From Cellulophaga baltica (lineage in GTDB: Bacteria; Bacteroidota; Bacteroidia; Flavobacteriales; Flavobacteriaceae): 64,000 bases of DNA. The stretch covers positions 98,931 through 162,930 of the forward strand of contig NZ_FNBD01000009.1 in NCBI RefSeq assembly GCF_900102165.1, in the 5' to 3' direction. A program made the position numbers and the translations under genes. Positions 45,438-55,206 of this stretch are shown in pieces. Within the stretch, counting starts at the first letter, position 1. Each line of letters starts with the position of its first letter. The notes beneath the pieces were generated by a model that was not told the origin of the DNA, searched no databases, and was given only the letters and a program-made list of their open reading frames with translations.

Positions 45438-46775
45438 ATGAGTCAATCTAAAAATACGCCAGTTGTAAAACGAGAGTTATTATTTCCTTTTATTATCATT
45501 ACTTCTTTATTTGCATTATGGGGTATTGCCAATGATTTAACGAATCCTATGGTTTCTGCATTTAAAAAAGTGATGCCGGAACTATCTAATATGCAAGCTT
45601 CTTTAGTGCAATTTGCATTTTATTTTGGATACTTTTTTATGGCCTTACCAGCAGCGTTATTTATCAGAAAATACAGTTATAAAGCTGGAATAATTTTAGG
45701 CTTAACATTATATGCTATTGGCGCTTTCTTGTTTTATCCAGCTGCAGCTTTTCAAGAATTTAATTATTTTTTAATATCACTTTGGGTAATTACCTGCGGG
45801 TTGGCATTTTTAGAAACAACTTCTAATCCCTTAATTTTATCCTTAGGAGATAAAGAAACGGCAACGCAACGTTTAAATTTAGCCCAGGCTTTTAATCCTA
45901 TAGGCTCTTTAATAGGGATGATTGTTGCGCAACAGTTTGTTATCTCTGCATTGCGTTCCGATGATAAAAATGAAGCAGGAGAATTGGTGTATGACACCCT
46001 ATCTACCAGTGCAAAAGCTGTGGTGAGAGAAAATGACTTAAGTGTAATTAGTGTTCCTTATATTATTTTAGGTCTAGTGGTGTTGGCTATTATGGGAGTC
46101 ATCTTATTTACTAAAATACCTAAAACAGTAGCTGCTGATAAGATGTCGCTCTCAGCGTCGTTTCAAAAATTGTTCGCCAATAAAAATTACCTTTTTGGGG
46201 TAGTGGCACAAGCATTTTATGTAGGAGCTCAAATTATGTGTTGGACGTATATTTTTCAATATGTAGATAATATCAATGAAAGTTTACCAGAAGATCAGGC
46301 ATTAACGGCAACGTGGTATAATGTAGCAGCTATGATTATATTTTTATCAGGAAGATGGATAGGTACAGCTTTAATGAAAACCATGAATCCGTCTAAGGTT
46401 CTAATGTTATTTGGACTTGGAGGAGTTATTTTTTCTGCAGGAGCCATTTTATTGCCAGGAGAAATAGGCTTGTATTCACTAGTAGGAATCTCATTATTTA
46501 TGTCCATTATGTTTCCAACAATTTATGGCATCGCCTTAAAAGATATGGGCGATGAAGCAAAGATTGGTTCTGCAGGTTTAGTAATGGCCATTGTAGGAGG
46601 TGCTTTAATGCCCGTTTTACAAGGAGGAATATTAGATTGGGGTGGCCCTGGTTTTTCAGATGTACAGGTTTTAGGATTTATTCCTGAAGTTAATTTTTCC
46701 TTTATTTTACCACTCATCTGTTTGGTTGTTGTGACAATCTACGGTTATGTAACTTTTAATACAGCAAAAAAATAG
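45438..46775 (+). CDS. fucP: FucP-family L-fucose/L-galactose:H+ symporter
   Basis: This 445-residue MFS permease starts at the ATG at 45438 (MSQSKNTP); the in-frame extension upstream has no family support. FALWGIANDLTNPMVSAFKKV is the family hallmark, and FLETTSNPLILSLG matches FucP and related permeases. It has twelve predicted membrane segments. E. coli FucP carries L-fucose, L-galactose and D-arabinose, so this protein is a fitting importer for the L-galactose pathway genes just upstream. A 96-base gap precedes it, but no terminator or promoter stands out there. Confidence 0.85.
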   Translation: MSQSKNTPVVKRELLFPFIIITSLFALWGIANDLTNPMVSAFKKVMPELSNMQASLVQFAFYFGYFFMALPAALFIRKYSYKAGIILGLTLYAIGAFLFYPAAAFQEFNYFLISLWVITCGLAFLETTSNPLILSLGDKETATQRLNLAQAFNPIGSLIGMIVAQQFVISALRSDDKNEAGELVYDTLSTSAKAVVRENDLSVISVPYIILGLVVLAIMGVILFTKIPKTVAADKMSLSASFQKLFANKNYLFGVVAQAFYVGAQIMCWTYIFQYVDNINESLPEDQALTATWYNVAAMIIFLSGRWIGTALMKTMNPSKVLMLFGLGGVIFSAGAILLPGEIGLYSLVGISLFMSIMFPTIYGIALKDMGDEAKIGSAGLVMAIVGGALMPVLQGGILDWGGPGFSDVQVLGFIPEVNFSFILPLICLVVVTIYGYVTFNTAKK

Positions 46776-46780
46776 AACTA

Positions 46781-47122
46781 ATGAGTATAAAGAGATATTG
46801 TTATTCTTGCGATCTGAAAGATGATTCTAAATTAATAGCGGAATATAAAGCCTATCATGCGGAAGGAAAAGCTTGGCCAGAAATTACAAAAAGCATTAAA
46901 GATGCAGGTATTGTAGACATGCAAATTTATTTAACAGGAAATAGAATGTTTATGATCATGGAAGTAAATGATGCTTTTAATCCTGATAAAAAAGCAGCAA
47001 TGGATGCTCAAAATCCAAAAGTGCAGGAATGGGAAAATCTCATGTGGGATTATCAGCAAGAATTACCATGGGCAGAAAAAGGCGAAAAATGGATTGCATT
47101 AGATAAGATTTTCCAATTGTAA
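46781..47122 (+). CDS. L-rhamnose mutarotase family protein (L-fucose/L-galactose mutarotase)
   Basis: This 113-residue cytoplasmic protein has the RhaM/YiiL ferredoxin-like fold. It shows YKAYHAEGKAWPEITKSIKDAGIVDMQIY (His and Trp conserved in the family), then MFMIMEVND and WENLMWDYQQ. The family interconverts alpha and beta anomers of L-rhamnose or L-fucose. As the last gene of the L-sugar operon it would supply the anomer used by the dehydrogenase at 44551. It lies 5 bases after the permease stop and is followed by a strong terminator. Confidence 0.82.
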   Translation: MSIKRYCYSCDLKDDSKLIAEYKAYHAEGKAWPEITKSIKDAGIVDMQIYLTGNRMFMIMEVNDAFNPDKKAAMDAQNPKVQEWENLMWDYQQELPWAEKGEKWIALDKIFQL

Positions 47123-47152
47123 GATATTGTTGGTTTTAGTGTTAAATAGTTT

Positions 47153-47195
47153 AGAGTTTAGGAGTTTTATATAAAACTCCTAAACTCTTTTTTTT
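47153..47195 (+). terminator. Intrinsic terminator of the plus catabolic operon
   Basis: Two perfect 18-base arms (47153-47170 and 47171-47188, starting AGAGTTTAGGAG) directly abut, followed by a run of Ts. It lies 30 bases after the mutarotase stop and separates that operon from the GH16 gene at 47271. Confidence 0.9.
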
Positions 47196-47216
47196 AGTTC
47201 AGTTTTTGTCTAGTGG

Positions 47217-47230
47217 TACCGTTCGCGGTA
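47217..47230. promoter_or_regulatory. TACCG-TTCG-CGGTA inverted repeat before the agarase-like gene
   Basis: Five-base perfect arms surround a TTCG loop, GC-rich in an AT-rich gap, 40 bases before the GH16 start. It could be an operator palindrome or a stable 5'-leader hairpin. The location relative to the promoter is unknown. Confidence 0.35.
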
Positions 47231-47270
47231 TGATTTATTTTTTGAGATCTTCAGTTATAAAATTTAAGTG

Positions 47271-48221
47271 ATGAAAAATAAAATAACCACCATGGGCAAT
47301 GCTTTTAGAGTTTTGATGATAAGTATATTTCTGGGGAGTTGCTCTAGCCAACATCAAAGTGCATCTAATGAGCCTTTAGGTGAAGAAAAAACAGTATTGG
47401 ATGATGTAAGTGCTCCTGAAAGTACGGATGTAGCATTTTTACCAAATGCAGGAGCAGGAAAAACATGGACTATACAAGCTAAGGTGTCTAACGAGTTTAA
47501 TGATACAGAAGGAAAGCAGTCCGAAAAGTTTTCTGAAGATTGGCATGACGGATTTTTTAATGGTTGGACAGGTCCAGGTATTACAAAGTATACCGCAGCA
47601 CAATCGTCAATAGAAGATGGGGAATTACTATTTAAGGCAACTATTGATAACGGAATTATCAAAACCGGTTGTATTACGTCTAAGGCAAAGGCGACTTATC
47701 CTTTATATATGGAAGTACGTGTTAAGCTCAGCGAATCTGTTCTTTCTTCTGTTGTATGGATGCTTAGTGATGATTCTACGGAGGAGATAGATAATTTAGA
47801 AGCCTTTGGAGCTAAAAGCAATGATTATTTCTCAAAACGATTGCATTTGAGTCATCATGTATTTATTCGAGAACCGTTTCAAGATTATCAACCAACAGGT
47901 ACTGAAACTTGGTATGCGGATAGTAAAAATACTATTTGGTCAGAAGATTATCATAAGTATGGAGTACTATGGGAGAACCCTTGGAATTTATCTTATTATG
48001 TTGATGGCGTTCTAGTTCGTAAAACACCCATTGCAGAAATAGACCCTGAGAGGTATACCGATGGTATGGGTTTAACTAAACCAATGCATATGATTATTAG
48101 CGCCGCAGCCCAGTCCTGGAGAGAAACTCAAGGAATAAATTTTTTAACAGACCCTACGGTAACTAATGAAGAAAAAACAGTCATGAAAGTAGATTGGATT
48201 CGGGTTTACAAACCGGAATAA
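47271..48221 (+). CDS. GH16 beta-agarase-like lipoprotein
   Basis: This 316-residue protein is best started at the ATG at 47271; a GTG directly before it is also in frame. The leader ends in a lipobox (FLGSC) and a Ser-rich linker follows. The GH16 domain opens with the NEFND motif and has NGWTGPG, the catalytic ExDxxE as EIDNLE (Glu172, Asp174, Glu177), and LSHHVFIREPFQDY. These are typical of GH16 beta-agarases, and differ from the two porphyranase-like GH16 proteins here. It should cut beta-1,4 bonds in agarose to neoagaro-oligosaccharides, at the cell surface. It appears to be a single-gene unit bounded by two terminators. Confidence 0.83.
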   Translation: MKNKITTMGNAFRVLMISIFLGSCSSQHQSASNEPLGEEKTVLDDVSAPESTDVAFLPNAGAGKTWTIQAKVSNEFNDTEGKQSEKFSEDWHDGFFNGWTGPGITKYTAAQSSIEDGELLFKATIDNGIIKTGCITSKAKATYPLYMEVRVKLSESVLSSVVWMLSDDSTEEIDNLEAFGAKSNDYFSKRLHLSHHVFIREPFQDYQPTGTETWYADSKNTIWSEDYHKYGVLWENPWNLSYYVDGVLVRKTPIAEIDPERYTDGMGLTKPMHMIISAAAQSWRETQGINFLTDPTVTNEEKTVMKVDWIRVYKPE

Positions 48222-48232
48222 GAAGCAATAAG

Positions 48233-48264
48233 AAAGCCAAATCAAAAATGATTTGGCTTTTTTT
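48233..48264. terminator. Bidirectional intrinsic terminator
   Basis: Perfect 12-base arms (AAAGCCAAATCA and TGATTTGGCTTT) enclose an AAAA loop, followed by Ts on the plus strand. It lies between the converging GH16 and RhaT-like genes. Confidence 0.85.
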
Positions 48265-48286
48265 AAATAATGTTTTTAAGGTAGGA

Positions 48287-49300
48287 TTATGCTAAACTAT
48301 TGCTGTAAGCAACAATGACGATACCTATTACCATACAGCTTAAACCAACATATAAGAATTTGCGTGCCTTCGGCGAAGCTTTAACCCATTCCTTGGTGAT
48401 AATACCACTGATAATAGCTGTTACCACACAAGAGGTATTAAATATGGCGTAACCAACCGTATTTCCTGAAGCACCTAATTTATAGGCTGCAAATGCGAAT
48501 AGGGCAGATGCGGCATAATGAAAGAAAGCCATGACGAGTATAAGTACAAAGTTTTTACCAAAAGCAGGTGTTTTAAAATCTCCCCATGCCTTTTTTGTAG
48601 TCAGTTGCCAAAGAAAATAGGCTGTCATTACTAGACCACCACTAATAAAAATAGGAAACATTACCGCAACGGCTGTTATCCATTCCGCATTTCCTGCAGC
48701 CTGACTAGCTTCATGTAAATAGGGTCTACCTGCTGCATTGGCATAACTGAATCCTGTGGCGAGTAAACCACCGATAACCGCAATTAAAATACCTGTAGCC
48801 ATAGAACCTTTTTGTTCCTTATTTTCATGATTGGCCTTTTCAACTTTTTCACGAATAAAGCCTGCTTTTCCATTAGCAAATATTCCTATTAAAACAACAA
48901 AGAGTCCTAGTAGAATGGTTGTTAGTTTGTTGGTAGGAGGTAAGCCATCTTCAATAAATGGTAAGACGGAACCTACTAATATTATGGTACCGATAAAAAG
49001 AGAGAAACCTAAAGAAAGACCAATATGATTAATGGCTTTACTCCACATCATAACCCCGACGCCCCATAGAAAACTAGTTAGACCCATTTTTATCCAAATA
49101 TCTGTAGGCATATTGCCAAATATGGAAACAAACCCATCAATTAAAGTAACCGATGCAATGATGGGTACCACAAACATGGTGAGTAAAAAGAATAAACTCC
49201 AAGTGTTTTCATACTTAAAGCCCTTGGTAAACTTTTCAGGTAAGGCATAAAGTCCAAGCATTAGTCCGGCAAAAATTGCCAGTAAAACTCCTTCTGTCAT
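48287..49300 (-). CDS. RhaT-family L-sugar:proton symporter
   Basis: This 337-residue membrane protein has ten predicted membrane segments. The sequence KFTKGFKYENTW, FLWGVGVMMWSKAINHIGLSLGFSLF and the Gly-rich later helices match the L-rhamnose-proton symporter family of the drug/metabolite superfamily. Rhamnose genes are absent around it. It ends the operon that degrades 3,6-anhydro-L-galactose, so that sugar or L-galactose is a likelier cargo. It has 32 bases of spacing to the upstream epimerase gene. Confidence 0.8.
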   Translation of the reverse strand: MTEGVLLAIFAGLMLGLYALPEKFTKGFKYENTWSLFFLLTMFVVPIIASVTLIDGFVSIFGNMPTDIWIKMGLTSFLWGVGVMMWSKAINHIGLSLGFSLFIGTIILVGSVLPFIEDGLPPTNKLTTILLGLFVVLIGIFANGKAGFIREKVEKANHENKEQKGSMATGILIAVIGGLLATGFSYANAAGRPYLHEASQAAGNAEWITAVAVMFPIFISGGLVMTAYFLWQLTTKKAWGDFKTPAFGKNFVLILVMAFFHYAASALFAFAAYKLGASGNTVGYAIFNTSCVVTAIISGIITKEWVKASPKARKFLYVGLSCMVIGIVIVAYSNSLA

Positions 49301-49332
49301 AATTGGTTATTTTTTGAGTTAATTAATTATCG

Positions 49333-50373
49333 TTAAAATGAAAATTTGAATACCGTCGTGCTCGTGAAATTTTCGCCAGCTTTGGTAATCGATTTAGGAG
49401 AACCTTCAATATTAGGCCCATTAGGATATCGATGTGTTTCGCAACAGAATCCTCTATATTTTCCATATTGAATTCCGTTTTCTCTTTTCAAATCATCTGA
49501 AGTATATTTTCCCGTATACAAAAGCATACAGGGCTCTGTCGAATAAACATCTAAACGTACTAGTTTCTGACTATCAACAATGGAAGCTACTTTCTTAAGG
49601 GCTTCTTCTTCATTAAAAACATAAAAATGTTCAAAGCCATCATTTAGGGCTTCGTGAACAGCTCCAATACGTTTTTCTTCTCGTAAGTCATCAGGTTGCC
49701 CTTCTACATTGACTATTTTTCCCGTAGCGGCACCAGTTTCATCTAATGCTAAACGCTTGTTGGTATGCACTTGAGCGGTATGGTTTTCAATGCTCTCAGA
49801 GAAGCCTGATAAATTAAAATAGGTGTGGTTAGTGAGCGATAAAGGAGTATCTTCATCTGGAGTGGCTAAGTATTGAATTTTTAGCTCATTATGATCGGTC
49901 AACGTAAAAGAAACACTTAATTTTACGTTTCCAGGAAAGCCTTCTTCCATAGCTTTACTTTGCAAAGACATCGTAATAGAAGCTGCATCAGCATCTTTGG
50001 TGGTAACACTCCAAATTCTCTTATCAAAACCAACAACGCCACCATGTAAATTGTTAGGCCCACAATTATCTGCTAAATCGTAGGTTTTACCATTTAGACT
50101 AAACTTCGCATCTTTTATTTGAGAGCAATATCGGCCCACCGTAGCTCCAAAATAAGGGGAGTTATTTTTGTATGCTTCAGAGAAATAGCCTTCTAAGGAA
50201 TCAAAACCACATACAATTTCTTTCAGTTCCCCTTGAGCATCGGGTAGTTGTATAGAGGTGATAGTAGCTCCGTAGTTGGTAATTTTCACTACCATACCTT
50301 TGGCATTTTTTAAAGTAAATAATGCTACTTTCTTATCTTCTATAACTCCGAAATCACTTTTTATCACGTTCAT
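49333..50373 (-). CDS. Aldose 1-epimerase (GalM family)
   Basis: This 346-residue protein has no signal peptide, so it is cytoplasmic. It shows the galactose mutarotase family pattern: GFDSLEGYF, YFGATVGRYCSQI, NLHGGVVGFDKRIW, LTNHTYFNLSG (catalytic His) and a C-terminal Glu in YRGFCCETHRYPNGPN. It interconverts the anomers of galactose or a related hexose before oxidation or phosphorylation. In this operon it may serve D-galactose released together with 3,6-anhydro-L-galactose. It lies 9 bases after the cycloisomerase stop. Confidence 0.85.
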   Translation of the reverse strand: MNVIKSDFGVIEDKKVALFTLKNAKGMVVKITNYGATITSIQLPDAQGELKEIVCGFDSLEGYFSEAYKNNSPYFGATVGRYCSQIKDAKFSLNGKTYDLADNCGPNNLHGGVVGFDKRIWSVTTKDADAASITMSLQSKAMEEGFPGNVKLSVSFTLTDHNELKIQYLATPDEDTPLSLTNHTYFNLSGFSESIENHTAQVHTNKRLALDETGAATGKIVNVEGQPDDLREEKRIGAVHEALNDGFEHFYVFNEEEALKKVASIVDSQKLVRLDVYSTEPCMLLYTGKYTSDDLKRENGIQYGKYRGFCCETHRYPNGPNIEGSPKSITKAGENFTSTTVFKFSF

Positions 50374-50382
50374 ACGATTATT

Positions 50383-51474
50383 TTATTGTTGATATGGTGC
50401 TAGTTTTTCCCAGTTAAAAACCACCCCTGTTCCAGGCTCGTTAGAAGCTACTGCACGGTAATTTTCTACTACGAGTGGTCTGGTGGTATATGCATCAATA
50501 GGGAAACTATGAACTTCCAACCATCCCGCATTTGGTTGCGCGGATACTAAACTCACATGTAGTTCTTGCATACCATGCGAGCATGCCGGTATGCCGTGCT
50601 TGTCTGCTAAACGTGCGGCTTTAAGCCAACCCGTAACTCCGCCACAATTAGAAGCATCTGGCTGAATAAAGGATAATTTTGCTTGATCAAAAGCATATTC
50701 AAATTCATGAATAGTATGCAGGTTTTCTCCCATAGCTAATGGGAATCCCGTTTTCTCCGCTATTTCCGCAAACCCTTTATAGTCATCGGGAATAATAGGT
50801 TCTTCAAACCAAGTGATGTCATATTGTTTGAAACCTTCAATGGCTCTAATTGCTTTTTCTATAGACATAGAATAATTGGCATCTACCATAAAGGTTACAT
50901 CAGGACCAATAAATTCTCTTACCGCTTTTATACGTTCTAAATCTTCTTCTAAATTTTCTCTTCCTATTTTTATTTTAACAGCGTTAAAGCCATTTGCTAA
51001 ATAGGTTTTTATATTATTTAAAAGCTTAGGTATCGGGAATTGTAAATCTATTCCTCCACAATATGCTTTACACGTATTATCTGCACCACCAGCCATTTTC
51101 CATAGCGGAAGTGCTGCTTTTTTACATTTAATATCCCAAAGCGCAATATCAATTGTAGATATAGCAAAAGAAGCTATCCCGCCACGACCAACGTAGTGAA
51201 TATGCCACTCCATAAAATCATAGATACCGTCTATATCTGTACCATCTTTACCTAGAAGAACCGCTGCGAAATCATGATCTATCATTGCTTTAATGGCATG
51301 ACCACCTTTTCCTCCGGTATACGTATAACCGGTTCCTTCACTACCATCTTCCAAAGTAATGGTGGTGGTAATTAATTCAAAATGGGTATGGTCACCATGT
51401 TTGGCATCATTCAATACTTCTGGTAAGGGTACTTTATATAGTTTTGAAATGATACTCTTTATTGCTGTGCTCAT
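50383..51474 (-). CDS. 3,6-anhydro-alpha-L-galactonate cycloisomerase
   Basis: This 363-residue enolase-superfamily enzyme shows [61 protein letters not shown] and VKIKIGREN (Lys pair), then metal ligands in MVDANYS, WFEEPI and MGENLH, and [11 protein letters not shown]. These match, as I remember it, the characterised cycloisomerase of agar-degrading Vibrio. It converts 3,6-anhydro-L-galactonate to 2-keto-3-deoxy-L-galactonate by opening the anhydro ring. An aldehyde dehydrogenase two genes upstream would make its substrate. This is the strongest single marker for agar rather than carrageenan use. Confidence 0.88.
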   Translation of the reverse strand: MSTAIKSIISKLYKVPLPEVLNDAKHGDHTHFELITTTITLEDGSEGTGYTYTGGKGGHAIKAMIDHDFAAVLLGKDGTDIDGIYDFMEWHIHYVGRGGIASFAISTIDIALWDIKCKKAALPLWKMAGGADNTCKAYCGGIDLQFPIPKLLNNIKTYLANGFNAVKIKIGRENLEEDLERIKAVREFIGPDVTFMVDANYSMSIEKAIRAIEGFKQYDITWFEEPIIPDDYKGFAEIAEKTGFPLAMGENLHTIHEFEYAFDQAKLSFIQPDASNCGGVTGWLKAARLADKHGIPACSHGMQELHVSLVSAQPNAGWLEVHSFPIDAYTTRPLVVENYRAVASNEPGTGVVFNWEKLAPYQQ

Positions 51475-51491
51475 TTTATCGTAATTATTTG

Positions 51492-53678
51492 CTACTTTAA
51501 TTTAATTGAAATTTCAACAGGAATAGCAGCACCAAGGTCTTGACTTCTCTTACTTGGTAAGGCGTTACTGAAGATAATTTTATAATTTCCTTTCATCCAT
51601 GACTTTACGCCCTCTTGGTTTATTTGCATAAAATCATCCGCAGAAAGATTGAATTGGATTTTTTTTGTTTCTCCGCCATTTAATTCAATTCTTTTAAATG
51701 CTTTTAAAGAATACATGGGTAAGTAATCTGCAATGTCTAAAGGTACGAGGTATGCCTGAACAACTTCTTGAAGCTTCATAGCACCGGTGTTTTTGACATC
51801 AACAGTGATGTGTACTGATTGTTTTCTTTTTAAGGTAGCGGTACTTGCAGAGGCATTGTTAAATTTTGTTTTAGCGTAAGAAAGACCAAAGCCAAACGGA
51901 TACATGGGTTCTTTGGTCATATATTTATAGGTTCTTCCTGTCATGCTATAAGAATCAAAAGGAGGTAGTTGTGCTACGTTTTTCGGGAATGTAATAGGTA
52001 AGTGACCAGATGGCGCAACATCTCCAAAAAGAACATCGGCAACGGCATTACCACCTTGCTCACCCGGATACCACATTAAAACGATAGCATCTACTAAAGG
52101 TTCTATTTCTTCTAAAGAAACCGGACTCCCAGTACCTAAAACTAAAATTAACGGTCCTACTTTATTTTCGCTAATTTCCTTGATATACTCTATTTGACTT
52201 TGTGGAAGTCTTAGGTCTTTTCGATCACCTTTGTTTTCTGAAGCAATGGCATCTACTTCTTCTCCTTCAATCTCATTAGATATGCCAACCACAAGAATAG
52301 TAGCATCTGTAGTTTTAGCCACTTTTGGTGCCCAATTTAATGGGTTTAAATTTTTCTGAAAAGGCAAAACACCGAGTCTGTACTCTAAGGAAGTACCTAG
52401 AGAAATTTTTTCGGAAACACCTTCTAAGACGGTGACCATATTGGGAGACATGCCATAGTAGTTGGCTAATAAAATATCTGTTGACGCCGCAAATGGTCCT
52501 GTTACATAAAGAGATTTTATATTTTTATCTAAGGGTAATGTATTATTATCATTTTTAAGTAATACGATAGACTGTTGTGCTGTCGTTCTAGCAAGTTCTT
52601 TGTTTTTTTTAGAATTGATGACTTCCGTGCCAATGAGGTTGTATGGGTTGCTTTCTTCTTTATCAAAGAAGCCTAGTTTAAACCGAATTAGGAATAGTTT
52701 TTTTAAGCGTTCATCAATTAATTCTTCGGTAATTAAACCTTGGTCTAATGCTTTTGTTAGGTTATTATATATCCATCCACAATTTAAATTTACTCCTGCA
52801 AGTAGTGCTAAAGCAGCAGCTTCTTCGGCAGTTTTAGCTCTTTTATGCCCTTGATAAATATCACCCAATGCACCACAATCGGAAACAATATACCCGTTAA
52901 AACCCCATTCTTTTTTTAGAATATCATCCAGTAGAAATTTACTGCTATTTACAGGCTCCCCATAAACGGCATTATAAGCCCCCATGATACCTTGTACATT
53001 AGCTTCTTTGACTAAGGCTTCAAAAGCAGGAAGGTAGGTTTCATTTAAATCTAATTTAGAAGGGCTGGCATTAAATGAATGGCGCAAAGCTTCGGGGCCA
53101 GAGTGCACAGCAAAATGCTTAGCACATGCTGTAGATTTGAAATATTTATGATTATCACCCTGCAAGCCTTCAACAAAAGCTACACCAATTTTTGAAGTTA
53201 AAAAAGGATCTTCACCATAGGTTTCCTGACCGCGACCCCATCGTGGATCTCTGAAAATATTTATGTTAGGAGACCAATAGGTTAAACCAGCATACAAACC
53301 TCGGTTACCAATAGATTTTGAAACTTGAAATTTAGCTCTTCCTTCGTCAGATATGGCGCTTGCTACTTGTTTTATTAAAGATGGATTAAAAGTTGCACCC
53401 ATGGCAATACCTTGAGGGAAAATGGTAGCTTTTCCATTACGGGCAACACCGTGAAGTGCTTCATTCCACCAATTGTATTCGGGTATTCCTAAGCGCTCAA
53501 TTTTAGGAGACGCTGATAAAAATTGACCACATTTTTCAGCAATGGTCATTTCCTTAATTAATGCATCTACTCGCTCTTCAAAAGCAATAGTTTCATCAAA
53601 CCATTCAAAATTATTTTGAGCATAACCTTGAGAGATTACGCTAAAAAGAATTAAAAAAAATAAGGACTTTTTGTTCAT
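51492..53678 (-). CDS. GH3-family beta-glycosidase, exported
   Basis: This 728-residue protein starts at 53678 ([12 protein letters not shown]), giving a signal peptide that ends at GYAQ; a longer start at 53735 does not fit. The order is a GH3 N-terminal barrel, an alpha/beta sandwich and a fibronectin-III-like domain. The nucleophile is Asp267 in YIVSDCGAL, and [10 protein letters not shown] is the substrate-binding loop. It resembles beta-xylosidase/glucosidase-type GH3 proteins. A GH3 in a cytoplasmic L-AHG operon is unexpected. It may clip a non-galactose sugar or galactose from red-algal oligosaccharides. Confidence 0.82.
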   Translation of the reverse strand: MNKKSLFFLILFSVISQGYAQNNFEWFDETIAFEERVDALIKEMTIAEKCGQFLSASPKIERLGIPEYNWWNEALHGVARNGKATIFPQGIAMGATFNPSLIKQVASAISDEGRAKFQVSKSIGNRGLYAGLTYWSPNINIFRDPRWGRGQETYGEDPFLTSKIGVAFVEGLQGDNHKYFKSTACAKHFAVHSGPEALRHSFNASPSKLDLNETYLPAFEALVKEANVQGIMGAYNAVYGEPVNSSKFLLDDILKKEWGFNGYIVSDCGALGDIYQGHKRAKTAEEAAALALLAGVNLNCGWIYNNLTKALDQGLITEELIDERLKKLFLIRFKLGFFDKEESNPYNLIGTEVINSKKNKELARTTAQQSIVLLKNDNNTLPLDKNIKSLYVTGPFAASTDILLANYYGMSPNMVTVLEGVSEKISLGTSLEYRLGVLPFQKNLNPLNWAPKVAKTTDATILVVGISNEIEGEEVDAIASENKGDRKDLRLPQSQIEYIKEISENKVGPLILVLGTGSPVSLEEIEPLVDAIVLMWYPGEQGGNAVADVLFGDVAPSGHLPITFPKNVAQLPPFDSYSMTGRTYKYMTKEPMYPFGFGLSYAKTKFNNASASTATLKRKQSVHITVDVKNTGAMKLQEVVQAYLVPLDIADYLPMYSLKAFKRIELNGGETKKIQFNLSADDFMQINQEGVKSWMKGNYKIIFSNALPSKRSQDLGAAIPVEISIKLK

Positions 53679-53740
53679 TTTTATAAATAAAATAATTGGG
53701 CTTGTAGTTCTATAATACAAACCCAATTCATACAAATTAA

Positions 53741-55195
53741 TTATGCTTTATGTCTAATGTAAAAAGTTTTCTTTTCCATGTATTGTTCAAAACCATACTT
53801 GCCATCTTCACCACCAGAACCCGATAATTTATATCCATTATGGAACCCTTGGTGCTGCTCTCCATGGCCACGGTTTACATAGATTTCACCATATTCTAAT
53901 TCATCATTACACTTCATGATGGTATTCATGTCATTGGTGAAAACCATTGCCGCCAAACCATATTCACAGTCGTTTGCATACCCAATGACTTCGTCAAAGG
54001 TTTTGAATTTTAAAACCGGTAGAATAGGCCCAAATGATTCTTCGTGAACAATAGTCATATCTTGAGTCACATTCGTTAAGACGGTAGGCTCAAACCAAAA
54101 CCCTTTTTCAAACTCGGCACCTTCCGGTCTTTTACCTCCTGTGGCAACGGTTGCACCTTCTTGAATACTTACCGCTACTAGGTGCTCCATGTGCTTTAAT
54201 TCTGCGGCATTTACTTTAGGTCCCATATCTGTATCTTCCAACATAGGGTCTCCAACTTTTATAGCTTTTGTTTTGGCTATGAATTTTTCCATAAACGCAT
54301 CATAAATGCCTTCATGTAAATACATTCTTTCGTTACAGGTGCATACTTGTCCGCAATTATCAAAACGAGAATGTAAAGCGGCATCTACAGCAGCATCAAT
54401 ATCGGCATCTTCAAAAACGATAAAAGGTGCTTTACCTCCTAACTCTAATTGAACATGAGTTAAGTTTTGAGCAGCATTACGTGCTATTTGTTGGCCAACG
54501 GGTGTAGAGCCAGTCATGGTGACCATTTTGCAAATAGGACTTTCTACTAAGGCATTCCCCATGGCTCTACCTGGTCCTGTAAGAATATTGATAACTCCTG
54601 CAGGAATACCTACTTTGTTTGCTAAATTTCCTAATTCTAAAGTTGCCAAAGGCGTTTCAGAAGTTGGTTTAATTACAATCGAATTTCCAGCAACTAAAGC
54701 TGGTCCCAATTTACGACCTGCTAACGCCAGTGGGAAATTCCAAGCCGTAATAGCAACTACGACTCCACGAGGAACTTTTTGAATCCATATTTGTTCGTTC
54801 GGATTATCAGAAGGAATTATATCTCCTTCAATTCTACGTGCACCTTCGCAAGCATATCTGATAAATGAAGCTGTAACAGCTACTTCAAACCGAGCTACTT
54901 TAAAAAGTTTCCCTTGTTCTTTAGTTAACAATTCTGCTAAATATTCCGTATTTGCATCAATTTCATCGGCTAACTTATATAACAAATCTGCTCTACTTCT
55001 AGCAGGTAATTTTTTCCATTCTTTTTGAGCTTTATCTGCAAATTGAAGTGTTTCTATAGCTTCTTCGGCAGTACCGTTTTGCACACGTGCTACAATCTCT
55101 CCATTGGAAGGGCTAATGATATCTATAGTTTCTCCTGATGTTGAGGTTCTCCATTCTCCGTTTATAAAAAGCTTGTATTCTTGTATTGATGACAT
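53741..55195 (-). CDS. Aldehyde dehydrogenase, 3,6-anhydro-L-galactose dehydrogenase-like
   Basis: This 484-residue cytoplasmic enzyme belongs to the AldA-like branch. It has a Rossmann motif FTGP-type region (MTGSTPVGQQI), LELGGKAP with the general-base Glu, and catalytic Cys285 in GQVCTCNERMY. AldA of E. coli oxidises L-lactaldehyde. In agar degraders the same family includes the NAD(P)-dependent enzyme that oxidises 3,6-anhydro-L-galactose to its aldonic acid. The cycloisomerase gene two positions downstream makes that role far more likely here. Its start is 11 bases from the sulfatase stop. Confidence 0.82.
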   Translation of the reverse strand: MSSIQEYKLFINGEWRTSTSGETIDIISPSNGEIVARVQNGTAEEAIETLQFADKAQKEWKKLPARSRADLLYKLADEIDANTEYLAELLTKEQGKLFKVARFEVAVTASFIRYACEGARRIEGDIIPSDNPNEQIWIQKVPRGVVVAITAWNFPLALAGRKLGPALVAGNSIVIKPTSETPLATLELGNLANKVGIPAGVINILTGPGRAMGNALVESPICKMVTMTGSTPVGQQIARNAAQNLTHVQLELGGKAPFIVFEDADIDAAVDAALHSRFDNCGQVCTCNERMYLHEGIYDAFMEKFIAKTKAIKVGDPMLEDTDMGPKVNAAELKHMEHLVAVSIQEGATVATGGKRPEGAEFEKGFWFEPTVLTNVTQDMTIVHEESFGPILPVLKFKTFDEVIGYANDCEYGLAAMVFTNDMNTIMKCNDELEYGEIYVNRGHGEQHQGFHNGYKLSGSGGEDGKYGFEQYMEKKTFYIRHKA

Positions 55196-55206
55196 AGTTT
55201 ATGGTA

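Noticed and set aside
39523..47122. L-fucose pathway as the sole function of the plus operon
   Set aside because: Permease, mutarotase, dehydrogenase and lactonase would fit fucose, but LgoD-like, UxaB and UxaA genes form the L-galactonate route. Dual use remains possible.
48287..49300. Rhamnose utilisation, suggested by RhaT-like and RhaM-like proteins
   Set aside because: No rhamnose isomerase, kinase, aldolase or rhamnosidase is present. Both proteins fit L-galactose or L-AHG better.
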